From contig OZ010786.1 of NCBI GenBank assembly GCA_963932465.1, forward strand, positions 442,296,619-442,360,618: a DNA stretch of 64,000 nt, written 5' to 3'. Shown here in pieces: positions 31,564 through 43,622 of this stretch; the first letter of the stretch is position 1, and each line of letters opens with the position of its first letter. Made by a program: the position numbers and the translations under genes. The notes under the pieces were generated by a model. The model was not told the origin of the DNA. It did no database searches and saw nothing but the letters and a program-made list of their open reading frames with translations. Source of the DNA: Maratus speciosus (taxonomy: Eukaryota; Arthropoda; Arachnida; Araneae; Salticidae).

Positions 31564-34500
31564 GGGGGCATTCCACGTCAAATCAGGCAGTAAAATATCA
31601 ATATGTAACCCACCATCACAGATTTTAATGAAACTGCGTGTGTTTGTTCTTACTATTAAGATATGATCACCAGTAATTTTTTTTGCTCCTTGGTGAAATA
31701 GTTTCTGAGAAAAAAAATGTCAAAATTTTGAAAAACTGCCGTCAGTTGGCATTCTTGATAGCTCGGTTTTCAAATGTAGCATGTCACATATATAATCATA
31801 TTTCAATATCTACTCTACAAATCATCTTCAAATAATTTATGCACAATATTTAGGGTACGCAGTTTATGAAAAAAATATATTGTTACGCTTATAACATTTT
31901 AAGTGTGTCTAAAAAAATATTTAAACTTTGAAGTCGTGAATTTTTTATGAAAAATAATGCATTAACAAAAAAAGCATTATCAACAAAAGGCGGTATTTTT
32001 ATTAAATTTATTTTTTATGGGAGATATACTTAAAGGTGTCCTTTACCTGATTCTGAAATAAAAATAGTGGGATTTTGGGTGTTTTTGGTAGTATTTCCTA
32101 TTTAAAAATATTTTGAGGTGCATTTCATATCAAATCAAGCTGAGTCATTCCATGTCAGTTCCCCTAAGCCATTTAATCACTGTCACAAATTTCAATGTAA
32201 TTGGGTTTGTTTATAGCTTATTTTAAGACGTAATCACCTTTAATTTTCTTGATCCTAAGTAAAATATTTTTTAACATAAAAAATATCAAAATTTTGAAAA
32301 ATTGTTTTAAATTTTTTTAATGACAGTTCGATATTCAAAGACTACATTAAAAAAAAAAAAAAAAATTATTTCAATATAAAATCACTAAATAGGTTTCAAA
32401 TAATGTATATGTGACAAATAATGTAGGCTGATTATTATTTCTTGTTTTTTATCATGTTTAAACACTAAGAGTATCTTTTATCTTATGAATTTTTAAAATC
32501 AAGAATTTTGTCAAAAATAATGTGTTAATCAAAAATTTATTATTAACCGAAGGCAGGGTGTTATTGCTTTTTTTTAATTGTACGTAAAAATATCTTTTAA
32601 ATGGTTATAAAATAAAAATAGTGAACATATGAGAAAAAATTATCAAAGTTTTGGAAAAATGCCACGAGTTGCCATTAATGATTGTTCAATTTTCAAAGGT
32701 CTCATTTTATATATAAAATCATATTTCAATAACTAATAAAGAAATCTTCTTCGAATAATTTAAGCAAGGTAAATAAAGTATGTAGATTATGAAAAAATAT
32801 TGCTGTAATGTTAAAAAATAATTAAATGTGTCTAAAAAATTATATAATCTTTGAAATCAAAAATATTTTACAAAAAATAATGAAATTATTAAAAAATCTT
32901 TATCAATCAGAGGCGGAGTTTCTATGACTAATTTTTTAATTTTAAATTGTACATAATACTACATTATAACTGGATCTGAAATAAAAATAGTGGGATTTTG
33001 GTTGGTTTTAGTAGTATTTAAATCATATTTAAAATTATCAATATTTTCAAATGTAAAACCTATCCAATGTATCATCCCTGGAAATATTTTTATTTATACA
33101 TTTATTTTATTTTTCAAATTATCTTTTATGTTCGTTTCTTAAGGAAAAAAAATAAACAATGTTGTTTTTTAGTAAAACTTCTAGGGCGAAGAGCAATTAT
33201 CCCTTTCCAAAAAAGAGAAAAATCACTAGCTCCTCACCGCCCAATAGAAATTTTCAAAATAACAGTCCTAATCTTTAAACTCATATTTGGCTGTTAATAT
33301 TGAAAATTCAGCTAATATTGAAAAAAAAACCAAATTTCACTCTGTTGAAGAAAATTGTGACGTATTGTGCTTTAAATATATGCAAAAAATGCATAATCCA
33401 TTATATTTATATCTTTCAAATAACTACATCTAAAAAAATATTTAAAACTTAATGAGTTGCACTTTTGTAACTTTATTCAGTTTCTAATGATATGTACCGT
33501 AATTTCGGGTGTATAGCCCGCAGATCAAACAATTCAGTTTGGACCCAGAAATTTTATTCAGTATTTGAAGACCAATATTTACTGTGATCTAAAAAGTTAC
33601 ATTTTATTTTTAAAAATTTCTGGGTCGAAACACGATTGTATGATCCGCGGGCGATACACCGGAAATTACGGTAATTTGATTTATTTCATCACAATATTGC
33701 TGAAAGATAGATTTTCAACATATATATGTGTGTATATATATCCCTGTTCTGAAACAAATTATTTAAAAATTATTCATTTATGTTTAATAAAGCATATATA
33801 TATTGTTTATACACTTACAGAAAATACATACAGCAAATTTTATGATATTATGTCAATAATGTCTAAAAGTAAAGAACTTATCTAATAGTATGTAACGAAA
33901 AATTTAACATCTGGTGTAATGACAACAAAATTTTATAATTGTTTTACTTAATTTGGATGAATGAAAAAAGCTTACATGTTTATATTTTATTGAAGTACAG
34001 GTGAAAATGTCACAAAGACATACCTCAACAACCACTGAGTATGTCACATTCACACTACAGATGATTTTTTTTCTTTTGATCTTTCGGGTTTGATTTCAAA
34101 TGGTAATGAATTAATTAGTTTTGTTAGAAGTGTCATTGCAGTCAGCATATTAGGCTCACTATTTTTTTTTATATAATTTGTTTTGATTGACTCGATGAAC
34201 AACAATATTTAAAGGGACCATTTCATGACTTTTCAAAAATAGCTGATTTATAAATTCATCATGTCGTTTAGTTATTATTATCGTCTTAAGGTAATAAGTT
34301 GATATTAAAATTTTTAAATGCAGTTTATTTATTATTTGAACAGTTGAAAGTATTTTTCAATAAGAGTGCGGGCTGTTGATTTTAAGTCGGCTGTTGAGCA
34401 ATGTAGTGTTGGTAAAGGAACTGGTACTATTTAATTTAATTTTTATTGCTGTAAATAATATTTGTTATTTTATTATTGTATGTATTATATTTACGCAAGA

Positions 34501-35662
34501 GTAGAAATACACGATATCGTAGTCATTTTAGTACATCTTAGCATGAAAAGCTTCAATATTTATCATTAAACATTCACATTTTATGAAAATTTTGTTAAAA
34601 TTGCTCATATTTTCACTATTTTTATTTTATAACTATTGAAAAGATATTTTTACGTACAATTAAAAAAAGTAATAACAGCCTGCCTTCGGTTAATAATAAA
34701 TTTTTGATTAACACATTATTTTTCACAAAATTCTTGATTTTAAGAATTCACAAGATTAAACACACTCTTAGCATTTAAACATGACAAACAACAATAAATA
34801 ATAATCTGCCTACATTATTTGTCACATATACATTATTTGAAACTTATTTAGTGATTTTATATTGAAATGACTTTTTTTTTATGCAGTCTTTGAATATAGA
34901 TCTGCCATTAAAAACATTTTTAAAAAAAATTTCAAAATTTAGATATTTTTTTTATCTTAAAAAATATTTTACTTGTAATCACCTTTAATTTCCTTGATCC
35001 AGTCTTAAAATGAGCTATAAACATACCCAGTTTCATTGAAATTTGTGACAGTGAATTAAATATCTTAGGCGAACTGACATGGAATGACTCTGCTTGATTT
35101 GATTTGAAATACGCCTCAAAATATTTTTAAATATGAAATACTACTAAAAACACCCAAAATCCCACTACTTTTATTTCAGAATCAGGTAAAGGACACCTTT
35201 AAGTATATCCCCCACAAAAAATAAATTTAATAAAAATACCGCCTTTTGTTAATAATGCTATTTTAGGTAATGCATTATTTTTCATAAAAAAATCACGACT
35301 TCAAAGATTAAACATTTTTTTAGACACACTTAAAATGATATATAAGCGTAACAGTATTTTTTTTTTCATAAAATACGTACCCTATATATTATGCATAAAT
35401 TATTTGAAGATGATTTGTGGAATAGATATTGAAATATGATCATATTTATATCATGCTACATTTGAAAATCGAGCAGTCAAGAATGCCAACTGATGGCAGT
35501 TTTCAAAATTTTGGCAATTTTTTTCTCAGAAACTATTTGACCAAGGAGTAAAAAAAAATACTGGGAATCATATCTTAATAAAAGGAACAAACACACGCAG
35601 TTTCATCAAAATCTGTGATGGTGGGTTACATTCCTGCCTGAACTGACATGGAATGACCCAAA
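31564..35662. mobile_element. 4.1-kb element with long inverted arms of about 1.1 kb
   Basis: Left arm about 31564-32640, right arm about 34600-35662, in inverted orientation at roughly 85-90% identity. The outer ends read inward are GGG(T/G)CATTCCA(T/C)GTCA, followed by TCAGGCAG. The arms themselves consist of diverged 500-bp units, each with 'aaaatagtgggattttgg', 'gtcattccatgtcagtt'-like and 'caaaattttgaaaaa' blocks. A third unit lies in the left part of the loop (32640-33060). No transposase was found and no clear target duplication. Likely a foldback-type or non-autonomous DNA transposon. Confidence 0.8.
33497..33671. mobile_element. TA-flanked MITE, 175 bp, nested in the loop
   Basis: Left end CCGTAATTTCGGGTGTATAG, right end read inward CCGTAATTTCCGGTGTATCG, continuing CCCGC(A/G)GATCA. 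TA sits on both sides (33495-33496, 33672-33673). The interior also has an inverted 'cccagaaatttt' / 'aaaatttctggg' pair. Tc1/mariner-pogo group by target; superfamily not certain. Confidence 0.88.
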
Positions 35663-36329
35663 GAAGATGCTTAAAGTGCATACTCAGACTATTTTGAAAA
35701 AAATTCTAATGAAACTACTTACGTATATAGAAAAGAATTGGGCAAATTTAGCGGCAGAATTCCGCTAGAAAGTCTGTAAAAAATGGAATATTTTCGAATA
35801 TTTTGCGCGAAAAGACGAACGCATCATACCATTTGGCGAGCTAAATTTTTCCTATGCAAATGCAAGCGATTTTAATGCATTTTGAAATTGCTAGTTAAAT
35901 GAGTGTTTAAATGCGTAGTACTTAATAAATTTAAACTTAAACGATGAAATAATTTATTATTTTTACTATAAGCTTAAATAACATATACCAATTGTGTGTT
36001 ACTGAAGTTATTTAATTTTACACGTTTTCAACGGCTGGATAAGTTTTAAGTGCATTTTTAAACTAACAGCCCTATAAAACTTTCCTTATACAATTCGATA
36101 TTGAATAAATGGTTGTTACCATGACAACAATGCTATTTTGTTATATCCATAACACTAACAATATAGATCTCAAATATACAATGCTCTGAATTGGACTTTA
36201 ATTTTGAGTTTGAAACAATTTTAATTCATTGGCAAGGTACTTGTACTCGTAAAACGCTGAAATAATTGAATGAAACCAGTATTTACAAGAAAATTTATTT
36301 GTAAACATGTAAAAGTATATTTTCGCGTG
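35663..36329. other. Intergenic, no gene seen
   Basis: AT-rich, no paired ends or recognisable frames. Confidence 0.55.
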
Positions 36330-36431
36330 CCTAATAAAAGTGAAATTTTCATTAAAAAATCCGGGTGCCAATGTGGCGAATAAGGATTAAAATTATGTAA
36401 TGCCATAGCGGCATCACCAACCTTCAAGGGG
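36330..36431. mobile_element. Right-end fragment of a CCCCTTGAGGGG-type MITE
   Basis: Ends 'ccttcaaggggttaa' with TTAA at 36432-36435, preceded by 'ggattaaaattatgt', which is shared exactly with the fragment ending at 14562. Left part missing. Confidence 0.6.
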
Positions 36432-36435
36432 TTAA

Positions 36436-37016
36436 ATTTTATTCTAAACCGCATAATAAGATCTTTAAATTTAACTAAATTTACATATAAATATATATAC
36501 AAAACAATAGTTAAAAAATACATTTATTTAAGTTAAACTTACTTAAACACATTCAGCATGATACTTCAGCACAAGTTCAGCATGAAAACGCTTTTCCTTA
36601 AGAGTATGTTATATAAAAGACTATTTTTGGAATTTTTTCCGTCTAGAACAGGTGGCAAATCGACAAGTAAACAAATTTTTCATTATTTTTCTTACGGACG
36701 CTGTATCAAGGTTCTGCGGAATTTTTTTCCTGAACATATATTTCCTCACGAGAAGAATATTCTGTATTTATTTCAGATTTTTCTGAGCATACGTTTATTG
36801 TATACCTATATTTATGTTCTACTCTAAAATTGGAAATCTATTTTCAGAAAAATATCATAAGATTTTAATTTTTTTTTAATGAAAGATTGTACAAATAGCT
36901 ATACAAAACAGTTTTTAATTTCTTATTGTTGCCATTAGAAGTGCAAAATAAAGTGTCAGAACTCAAATCGGACATATCGGACTAACCAGAAATTACCGTT
37001 TAAGGTCCTAAACCCC
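36436..37016. other. Intergenic, no gene seen
   Basis: AT-rich. An 89-codon plus-strand frame at 36558-36827 shows no recognisable motif and is not accepted. Confidence 0.55.
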
Positions 37017-37172
37017 TTAACAGTCGCATTAAGTTACAGTTTAAAAATTGAAATTTATTATTGGCACAACATTTATGAAAAAGAAATATTCACCTTACTT
37101 AATGACTGGTGAAACGATACCATAATAAAGCGAATTACACTAAACTTGTGGGAATCAAACAATCTGAATAAA
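37017..37172. mobile_element. Decayed relative of the 10.8-kb piggyBac-like MITE
   Basis: 'gtgggaatcaaacaatctgaa' here corresponds to 'gtgggaatcaagcaatctaaa' at about 10963. A left 'ccccttaa' remains, but the right end is lost. Confidence 0.45.
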
Positions 37173-37353
37173 AGACACAGCTAGTGCATATCACGTGGAT
37201 GAGAATTCAGGAGTTAATACGGAAAAGGATACCTAATATTTAGATTAACTACATTGCAACTAGCATACTTCACTGATTTTTTTTCAATTGTTACTACTGA
37301 TATTTTGAAAAGGAAATATTTGCCTATTTGAATTTCAAGGAAGCTGTGATTAA

Positions 37354-37568
37354 CCCTTTCACGGGCAAGTAATTGCGTTTCCGTAATGTTGAACTCACAC
37401 CGGAATTTACGAAAATGTTTGTTTCAAAACAAGGAACAGCAGTTCTTAAACTATTTTCCAGAGAAGTGTTAAAAGTAAAATTTAATTAAAAGTTTCTGGA
37501 GCAAATCTTCATTGATATTAATTAGGTGGGCCATAACAGATTCCACTGCCCCCCCCCCCCCCAAGTGG
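37354..37568. mobile_element. piggyBac-like MITE of the CCCCTTGAGGGG family, degenerate ends
   Basis: Left TTAA 37350-37353 then CCCTTTCACGGGC. The interior 'cacaccggaattta', 'atttcaaaacaaggaacagc' and 'tttctgg.gc' match its relatives. The right end has expanded to a run of 15 C (37549-37562 region) and the right TTAA is TTAC. Confidence 0.75.
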
Positions 37569-37914
37569 TTACATAAGGCAATCTTGTTTATCAAAATTAC
37601 TGGTAGGACAAATGAACAATCTAATTCCCATGGTAATATACGAAATATGGTTCTAGAAATTCCATTATTCTGGAAATTGGAATTCATACCAGAAAATTTA
37701 ATTTCGTATTATTTAAATACGGTCTGGCACTAAATTAAACAAATATTGCTATTTTTAATTTCTGGAATGCATTTGGAATATCCGAATTAAAAAGTCCACT
37801 AAATTTGAAACAAAATGTGGTGCGAAATAGAATTAAAAAATAGTTGCCTGTTGCAGTCCTGTGAGTATTGACACAAAAGCGCTTGTACGGTCCCCTGAAT
37901 ATGCACACAAGTAT

Positions 37915-38355
37915 TTGACAAAAGTAATCTTGGCCTTGTTTAATGTCAGAAAAACAAAGCGGATTTTTTTTTAAGTTAATGGTATTAGAATTCAAGGAAC
38001 CTTATAAACCCTGAAAAAAATCCACCTACGAAAAAGCCATTTTTGTATCAGAGCTCGGGCCTGCCATTGTGGGGGTGGTGGGAACATAACCGCCCCCTAA
38101 ACACTCGGCCTGAGCGCTGACACAAAAATGGCAGCTATCGTAGACGGATTTTTTTAACATACGTACAGTTTCCTAAATTTAGACACCATTAACTTATAAA
38201 ATATTTCTTTGACATGTTTAATCTCAGAAAAATAAATAGGAAACCCCCTTTAAAAATTATTAGTACCCAAATTCAAGAGTCCGTATACACGCTGAAAAAA
38301 ATTCGCCTTCGGAAATCGCCATTTTTGTGTCAGCGGTCATCGGCCTAGTATTCAG
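37915..38355. repeat. Diverged 280-bp direct repeat with internal hairpin
   Basis: 'ctgaaaaaaatccacctacg' at about 38010 recurs as 'ctgaaaaaaattcgccttcg' at about 38290, each followed by 'gccatttttgt.tcag'. Between them the inverted 'ctgacacaaaaatggc' (about 38118-38133) makes a hairpin with the first copy, whose loop holds G+C-rich 'gggggtggtggg'. Confidence 0.65.
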
Positions 38356-38531
38356 AGGACAGTAACGTTCCCGCGGCCCTCTGAATAAAAGACCCGAGTG
38401 CTATTGCTTAATTTTGTCAGAACAGTGCATAAGTTATATTTGTAAAAACACACTCCAAATTTTGTTACAGAAAATAAAATTTCTCATTATATTTTAACAA
38501 AACTTACGAAGTTAGAAAAAATTTAATTTTT

Positions 38532-39259
38532 TTATCCCTTAACCCCTTGAGGGGCCAGCAATTACGTTTGTGAAATGCTGAATTCCCACCGGAATCTTTG
38601 AAAAATTCTATTTCAAAATAAGTAAAAGCAATTTTAGGGCCTTTTTTCCATCAAGGTTAGAAAAGTAAAATTTAATAAAATTTTTCTGGTGTGAAACTTC
38701 ATTAATCGTAGGTGGTATATAATATATACCGGTGCCCCTCAAGGGGTTAAATGCCGGGTGTTGCTTTTCGGCAATATACCCAATTTAGGCTTCAAAAATA
38801 CTATTAGAATAATATTGAAGCTATAATGCCTAATGTTGCCAATAAAATACATTCTGAAAATATTATTAAATCGATCTTCAACATGTAGATGGCAACAATT
38901 GTGCTGCTTAAGAATAAAGATAAATTTCTTTTTTCAATTGTTGCTACTTGTTCTTTTTGTTTTGTTTGGAAGCTTACGAAATAACATATTTTGTTCTGCA
39001 GTGAGCAAGTAAGATTTATTTCTTATTATAATTCCTAAAATTCTTGTGGATTTAATGTTATAGAATTTTATCAAGGAAAATTATTTTTTTCAATTAAAGA
39101 CCAGTATTGCAGATTAGTAACAAATTGTTTTTTAGCCGTAAACCATACTTAAAACAAAATATGATTTTTTTAAATATTTTTCCCCTCATTTATTTAAAAA
39201 AGGAAAGCCGAAAAACATCATTACAATGATTTTTGAAAAATCAGGCATTTAAGGGTTAA
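38532..39259. mobile_element. TTAA MITE interrupted by another MITE
   Basis: The right end, read inward, is TTAACCCTTAAATGCCTGA (39259 back to 39241). The left end is split: TTATCCC at 38532-38538, then TTAA, then the nested MITE, then TTAA and ATGCCGGG from 38751. Removing the nested element restores TTATCCCTTAAATGCC, mirroring the right end. Confidence 0.8.
38543..38746. mobile_element. piggyBac-like MITE, CCCCTTGAGGGG family, 204 bp, nested
   Basis: Perfect ends CCCCTTGAGGGGC / GCCCCTCAAGGGG with TTAA at 38539-38542 and 38747-38750. Inserted into the TTAA that belongs to the left terminal repeat of the 38532-39259 element. Confidence 0.93.
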
Positions 39260-39639
39260 TTTTGAATATTTTCCGTCACTAAACTTTATTTCCGTCTTTC
39301 CATTTTAGTCTCTAGAAAATTCCAAAACTTTTTATACTTAGTAATAACATTTGAAAATTTTTGAAATTGGATGCATACCTATAAAAAGGATGTTTAGAAA
39401 TTAATTAGTGAATTGGAATTAATAAAGAATGAAAGAGTTATAGATTTTCTTTAGTTTTTATCCATTTTCTTGTATGTTTGTATTTGTATGTACTGACAAT
39501 CGATTAGTTTCAATTAATTTAGAAGTCAGATTATTTTATGAGTGTCTCAAAACTACCATCAAACTTCATAAAACGGGTAAAAACGCAAAAATTACTATTT
39601 AATTAAAGAAAGTCCAAAGAATCCGAAATCCGAGACTCA
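39260..39639. other. Intergenic, no gene seen
   Basis: AT-rich, nothing recognised. Confidence 0.55.
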
Positions 39640-40170
39640 CAGTGCGCTCGGACAATGGAGTTACGAATTAAGTGTAGGAGATATATTTGGAAGTATCTGT
39701 CAGTTTCGAATGAAAAAAACTGAGGACGTAGTCACAAGATGGCGGTTCTTATTTGTGTAGCTCGGAGCAATATGCCCGGATTACCGCGAGGACAAAAAAT
39801 GGACTTATGAACAAATAGGAGGAGACATATAGTGTATTATCTATCAGTTGCAAGTGAAGTAACTGAGAAGGTTGCTACAAGATGGCGACTGTTGCTTTTA
39901 AATCGGACAAACTGTTTCTGATTACCTCCGGGGAGAAACTTTCCACCAGTAAATTTGAATAGAAAATTTCGTCTTATTTAAGCGCCTTATGGAAATAATA
40001 TTTTCTAACAAATATAGTAATACGCTCCATTTTTTTTTTTTTTTTGTTCGTGTCAGTTTGCACAGTTATTATAATCTTTTTTATGGGCACTGACAGGAGG
40101 TTGCCTAGGTTGTCAGAATATGGCGATAACGCAGAACCTGATTACCGCCGAAGTAAACATCTACCATTAA
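39640..40170. repeat. Diverged tandem repeat of about 143 bp
   Basis: Two clear units: both have 'tatctgtcag.t.cga.tgaa' or 'tatctatcagttgcaagtga', then 'cacaagatggcg' or 'tacaagatggcga', then 'gattacc.c.g.gg'. A third partial unit with 'tatggcgataac' and 'gattaccgccg' is near 40120. A T-run sits at 40031-40046. Confidence 0.6.
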
Positions 40171-40356
40171 AAATTAATATAGGTTTTTTCATTATTCCTG
40201 GCTCAAATTCTGCATTAATAAAGCGTTTACATAAGGAGAAAATTTCTATTTGAATTTATTAATGGAATATTTTCCTAGCTGTAATCAAGCCCCGCAAATG
40301 AGGTCACCGTTGAAGCTTCACTATTTTAAGGATGTGTCAATTCCTCATTATTAGTA

Positions 40357-41524
40357 CAGTAAACTCCCGACTAACCGGCTCGCGACTATCCGGCCCTCCG
40401 TACTATCCAGCCTAGAAAAAAAAAAGAGAAATGTTGCAAGCGGACGAGACAGTACCTACTGTGAATTCATACCGACTGTAGAAAAACATTTGAAATACAA
40501 CAATTTGCCGAGAAAGCTCTGCTTATTCTTGACAAAGTACCTTCGCATCCGTTCATTGATGAAATCGCAGATGGAGAGATCAAAGCTGAATTTTTACCAC
40601 CAAATGTGACTCTTGAAATGATAAAGAAAACGTATCGCCGGCTTTTTCTCTGTTCGTTGATATCAGCGATTCATAATAATGAAGACTGCATAACCACGCT
40701 GAAAAAGATTTACATGCTAGATGTCATAAGTTAGGTAGCAGAATCATGGGAACAAATTTCAAAGAGAGTGATTGCAAGGTCTTGGAACATTCTTTTCAAC
40801 CATAAAGGTGGACATAAACTCGTGTGGGAAACTGAAGAAACTGCGATGAGGATGATAAGTTTCTTTCGTTGCTGAAAAATGTATCAGGCTCTGACGATAT
40901 CAATGCCGAGGACATTCCTGAATGGATGGCAAACGACGAAGTTACTGAATTAACTGACAACGATGTTGTAGAAATGGTGACACAGGGAGAAGTAACAGAA
41001 GTAAAAAGGGAGGAGGATGGCAGGAAAAATCTGATCCCACATTTGGAAGTGTTCAAGATGATTGAGGCAGCATTGAAGTACATTAGTTAGCAGGAAGAAG
41101 CGACGTCAGCTGATACCATCTGCTTGCGTAAATGAAGGGACATTGCGTCGCAGAAGAGGGCTAACAGAGAGAAGCAGTCATCTATCAAGGACTTTTTCAA
41201 AAATTAAAAACTAAGTTTTGACTGTTTTATCTTATGCATAACTTTTCATATTCGTGCAATCATTTATTAATAAACAGTAAAATAATATTAACTCATTTTT
41301 TTACGAATTAGGCTTACGTTTTACGTTAATGTTTTCTTTATTTTGAAACTGTATTTATTGTATATATAAAATTTATCTTCAAATGTGTAGCATGTGATTT
41401 TAATATCCTGGCGGGGGTAAGGGCGGGAAGTGAGTAAATATTTATTGAACGCCGGCCTATCCGGCTTTTTTGTTATCCGGCCTACCCTTCCGCCACATTA
41501 GGCCGGATAGTCGGGAGTTTCCTG
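40357..41524 (+). mobile_element. Tigger-type DNA transposon with decayed transposase (1,168 bp)
   Basis: Left end CAGTAAACTCCCGACTAACC, right end read inward CAGGAAACTCCCGACTATCC, continuing GGC(C/T). TA flanks both sides (40355-40356, 41525-41526). The terminal region repeats 'ctatccggcc' words on both sides. The interior carries the transposase remnant described separately. Autonomous Tigger elements are about twice as long, so the N-terminal DNA-binding half has been lost. Confidence 0.92.
40497..41207 (+). pseudogene. Tigger/Jerky-like DDE transposase, C-terminal half, broken
   Basis: In order: ALLILDKVPSHPFIDE (second catalytic Asp region; usual LLLLDNAPSHP), IKAEFLPPNVT, then a deletion removing the Q-P-M-D-Q-G segment (third acidic residue), then KKTYRRLFL. 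Further on come SWNILFNH, an acidic DINAEDIPEWMANDE and LTDNDVVEMV segment, FKMIEAALKYIS, and the typical tail RDIASQKRANREKQ followed by SSIKDFFKN and a stop. At least four in-frame stops or shifts interrupt it (for example after DVIS, after ALKYIS and at LRK-stop-RDIA). Pogo/CENP-B-related family; clearly inactive because the catalytic Asp segment is deleted. Confidence 0.93.
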
Positions 41525-41741
41525 TAGTTCCATGGCGCAAACCTCCACCTGTCAATTTAAATAGAAATTTTCGGCTTTTTTTCTCGTCTTATTCATGTAA
41601 AATGTCTTATTCATTCAAAATAAAGAAGAAATTTCTATTTGTTTTTTTCTGGTTGAAGTTTGCACGACAATATTGTAAGCAGTTGCATTATTATTGCCAG
41701 AAAGATTGTTTACGTTGTCACAATATTGGCAGGAACCGCCG

Positions 41742-41780
41742 CACAGTGGGACGTTTTGAAGATCTAGGTGGACAAAATTA
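41742..41780 (+). promoter_or_regulatory. RSS-like transposase-binding end, 23-bp spacer (left)
   Basis: CACAGTG heptamer (41742-41748), 23-bp spacer, then ACAAAATTA (41772-41780). The heptamer is identical to the V(D)J consensus and six of nine nonamer positions match ACAAAAACC. Spacing counted base by base. Confidence 0.85.
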
Positions 41781-43197
41781 TTTCCTTGAAGCTTAATTAG
41801 TTTTTGTTGATTTTTCGAATTTATCCCTAATAAAGTAGCTTAGATAGAAGTAATTGGAATATACAATAATAATGTTACAAAATGAAAATATTTTGAATTA
41901 GAAAGAATGCGTTAAACGTAGTTATTTTACTATTAAGTAAAAAGCAGATTACGCATGTAAGTTAACATTAATTTCTTATTTTATTTTTCCCTACTCAGAT
42001 TTGCTCGAGAAATTTGTGTAGTCATCCTGAAAAATATTTTTTTTTAAATAAAATCATATTTAGAAAAAACTTTAATGTTTTGTGCTACCCTGTAAAACAT
42101 ATAAATGCTACCTAAATTATTTTTTGTTGAAAAAAATGCTGTTGTGTGAATAAATAACCTGTATAAATTCTATTCAACAGGAAATAAATTTCTACATATA
42201 GACGGTAATGTATCCGAAATTTTTATGCGTGCCTGTAAAAGAAATGTAACTGCTATGCACTTTGTTTTCATTTTAAAAAATGCTATTGTGTATCTCAACA
42301 TTCTATAGTAATTTTGGTGAAATTTAATTAAATAATTTGTTGAAATTTACTTAAATAATTTGTTGAAATTTAATTAATTTGAAATTTGTGTTGAAATCTC
42401 TGCTTTTTAATAGCAATCTTTCCGCGATCTTTAGTGGCCCTGTAAAAAATGCATAATTTATACGTTCGTCAAATTATAATTTAATAGAATTGTCAAAAAA
42501 AAAAATTAGGCAAAGTTTTAGCTCAATTAGATAACTGAAAGTGGTTTAAAATGTCTTGCAAGATTTGAACTCTTTTTTATGTGGCCTTGCAAAAAATGCG
42601 TTACTGCTACGTTCCATAAATTATAATAATATTGCATTGTCTTCAGAGCTACATATCCTGAGCGAAGTTTTCAGCTCAATCAGATTATTGAAATTGGTTT
42701 AAAATTAACTTGCATGTTTTAATCTAAATTTTTGTGAATCCCTGTAGAAACAGTATCCTAAACAAATTTCTACGTTCTTTAAATCATAATAAAATTGTGT
42801 TGTCATTCAAATTACATATGTATTCATTGTTTCGGGTCAATAGGATAATTAAACGGGGGTTAAATTTGACTTGCAACATTTGAATTAAACATACATACAT
42901 GCACTGGAAGTTCATACTAGAACGCGGGGAAATTTTACGTAAGTTTTATAAAAATATTTTAAACCAGAAAGTTTATTTAACATTGTTTAAGTTAATTGTT
43001 TGAGAAATTTCTGGTTCGAATCGACAATAAGTCCTTTGGCTCCTGTCCAATTGACACCTCCTCGGCGTTCTCTTGTTAATATGATGCTTGTTTATTAATA
43101 AAAACGTACTAATCTGCAGCTATCTGCAGGAGTTTGTTTAATTTTACAACACATCAGGAATGGCACTTTGATTTTAAAAAAGGCTTATTGATGAATA

Positions 43198-43383
43198 ATG
43201 CTGAATTATTTGTTAAAAGCCAAGATGAAATTTGTAAACAACATCAAAGATCATCCAAAATTTCAGCCTTTGAAAAAAAGCGTTAAAGCGGGTTTAATGT
43301 CGCTTATTTTCAAAGAAAAATGGGTTAAATATGACCTTGGCAAAGCTGTGACATTAGATCAGCAAACTTGTGCTTTCAAATAA
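43198..43383 (+). CDS. Unrecognised 61-codon frame inside the Transib element (doubtful)
   Basis: An ATG-initiated frame near the right end of the Transib element. It is conserved in copy B (57190-57375) with two amino-acid differences (Met to Ile, Glu to Gln). It is lysine-rich with no domain I recognise, and no Transib catalytic motif. The two copies are so similar overall that this conservation is no evidence for selection. A shifted frame continues with HDVLSNLEE in both copies, so it may be a fragment of a longer decayed protein. I list it with low confidence. Confidence 0.15.
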   Translation: MLNYLLKAKMKFVNNIKDHPKFQPLKKSVKAGLMSLIFKEKWVKYDLGKAVTLDQQTCAFK

Positions 43384-43583
43384 AACAGAATAGTCACGAC
43401 GTGCTTTCAAACTTAGAGGAAGCTAGTGCAACTTTTAAAACTCCCTCAAACCAGCCAACTTTACGGTCACAGTTAATCGACACCTCTGATTTTTTACGCC
43501 AAAACTAGTACGAATCTCGAAAATACAGACATTCAGCTACCAATACACGCGGTTTTGTCAAATTCCGAGATAATCGGAAAAAT

Positions 43584-43622
43584 GGATTTTGTCCACCTAG
43601 ATCATCAAAACGTCCCACTGTG
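43584..43622 (-). promoter_or_regulatory. RSS-like transposase-binding end, 23-bp spacer (right)
   Basis: Minus strand: CACAGTG (43622-43616), 23-bp spacer, then ACAAAATCC (43592-43584), which matches the consensus nonamer at eight of nine positions. The same end recurs at 57576-57614. Confidence 0.88.

Noticed and set aside
40796..41083. 95-codon serine-rich minus-strand frame
   Set aside because: It is the antisense shadow of the Tigger transposase remnant.
43198..43383. Transib transposase
   Set aside because: The frame is 61 codons, with no DDE or zinc-binding motifs. A Transib transposase is several hundred residues, so the element is treated as non-autonomous.
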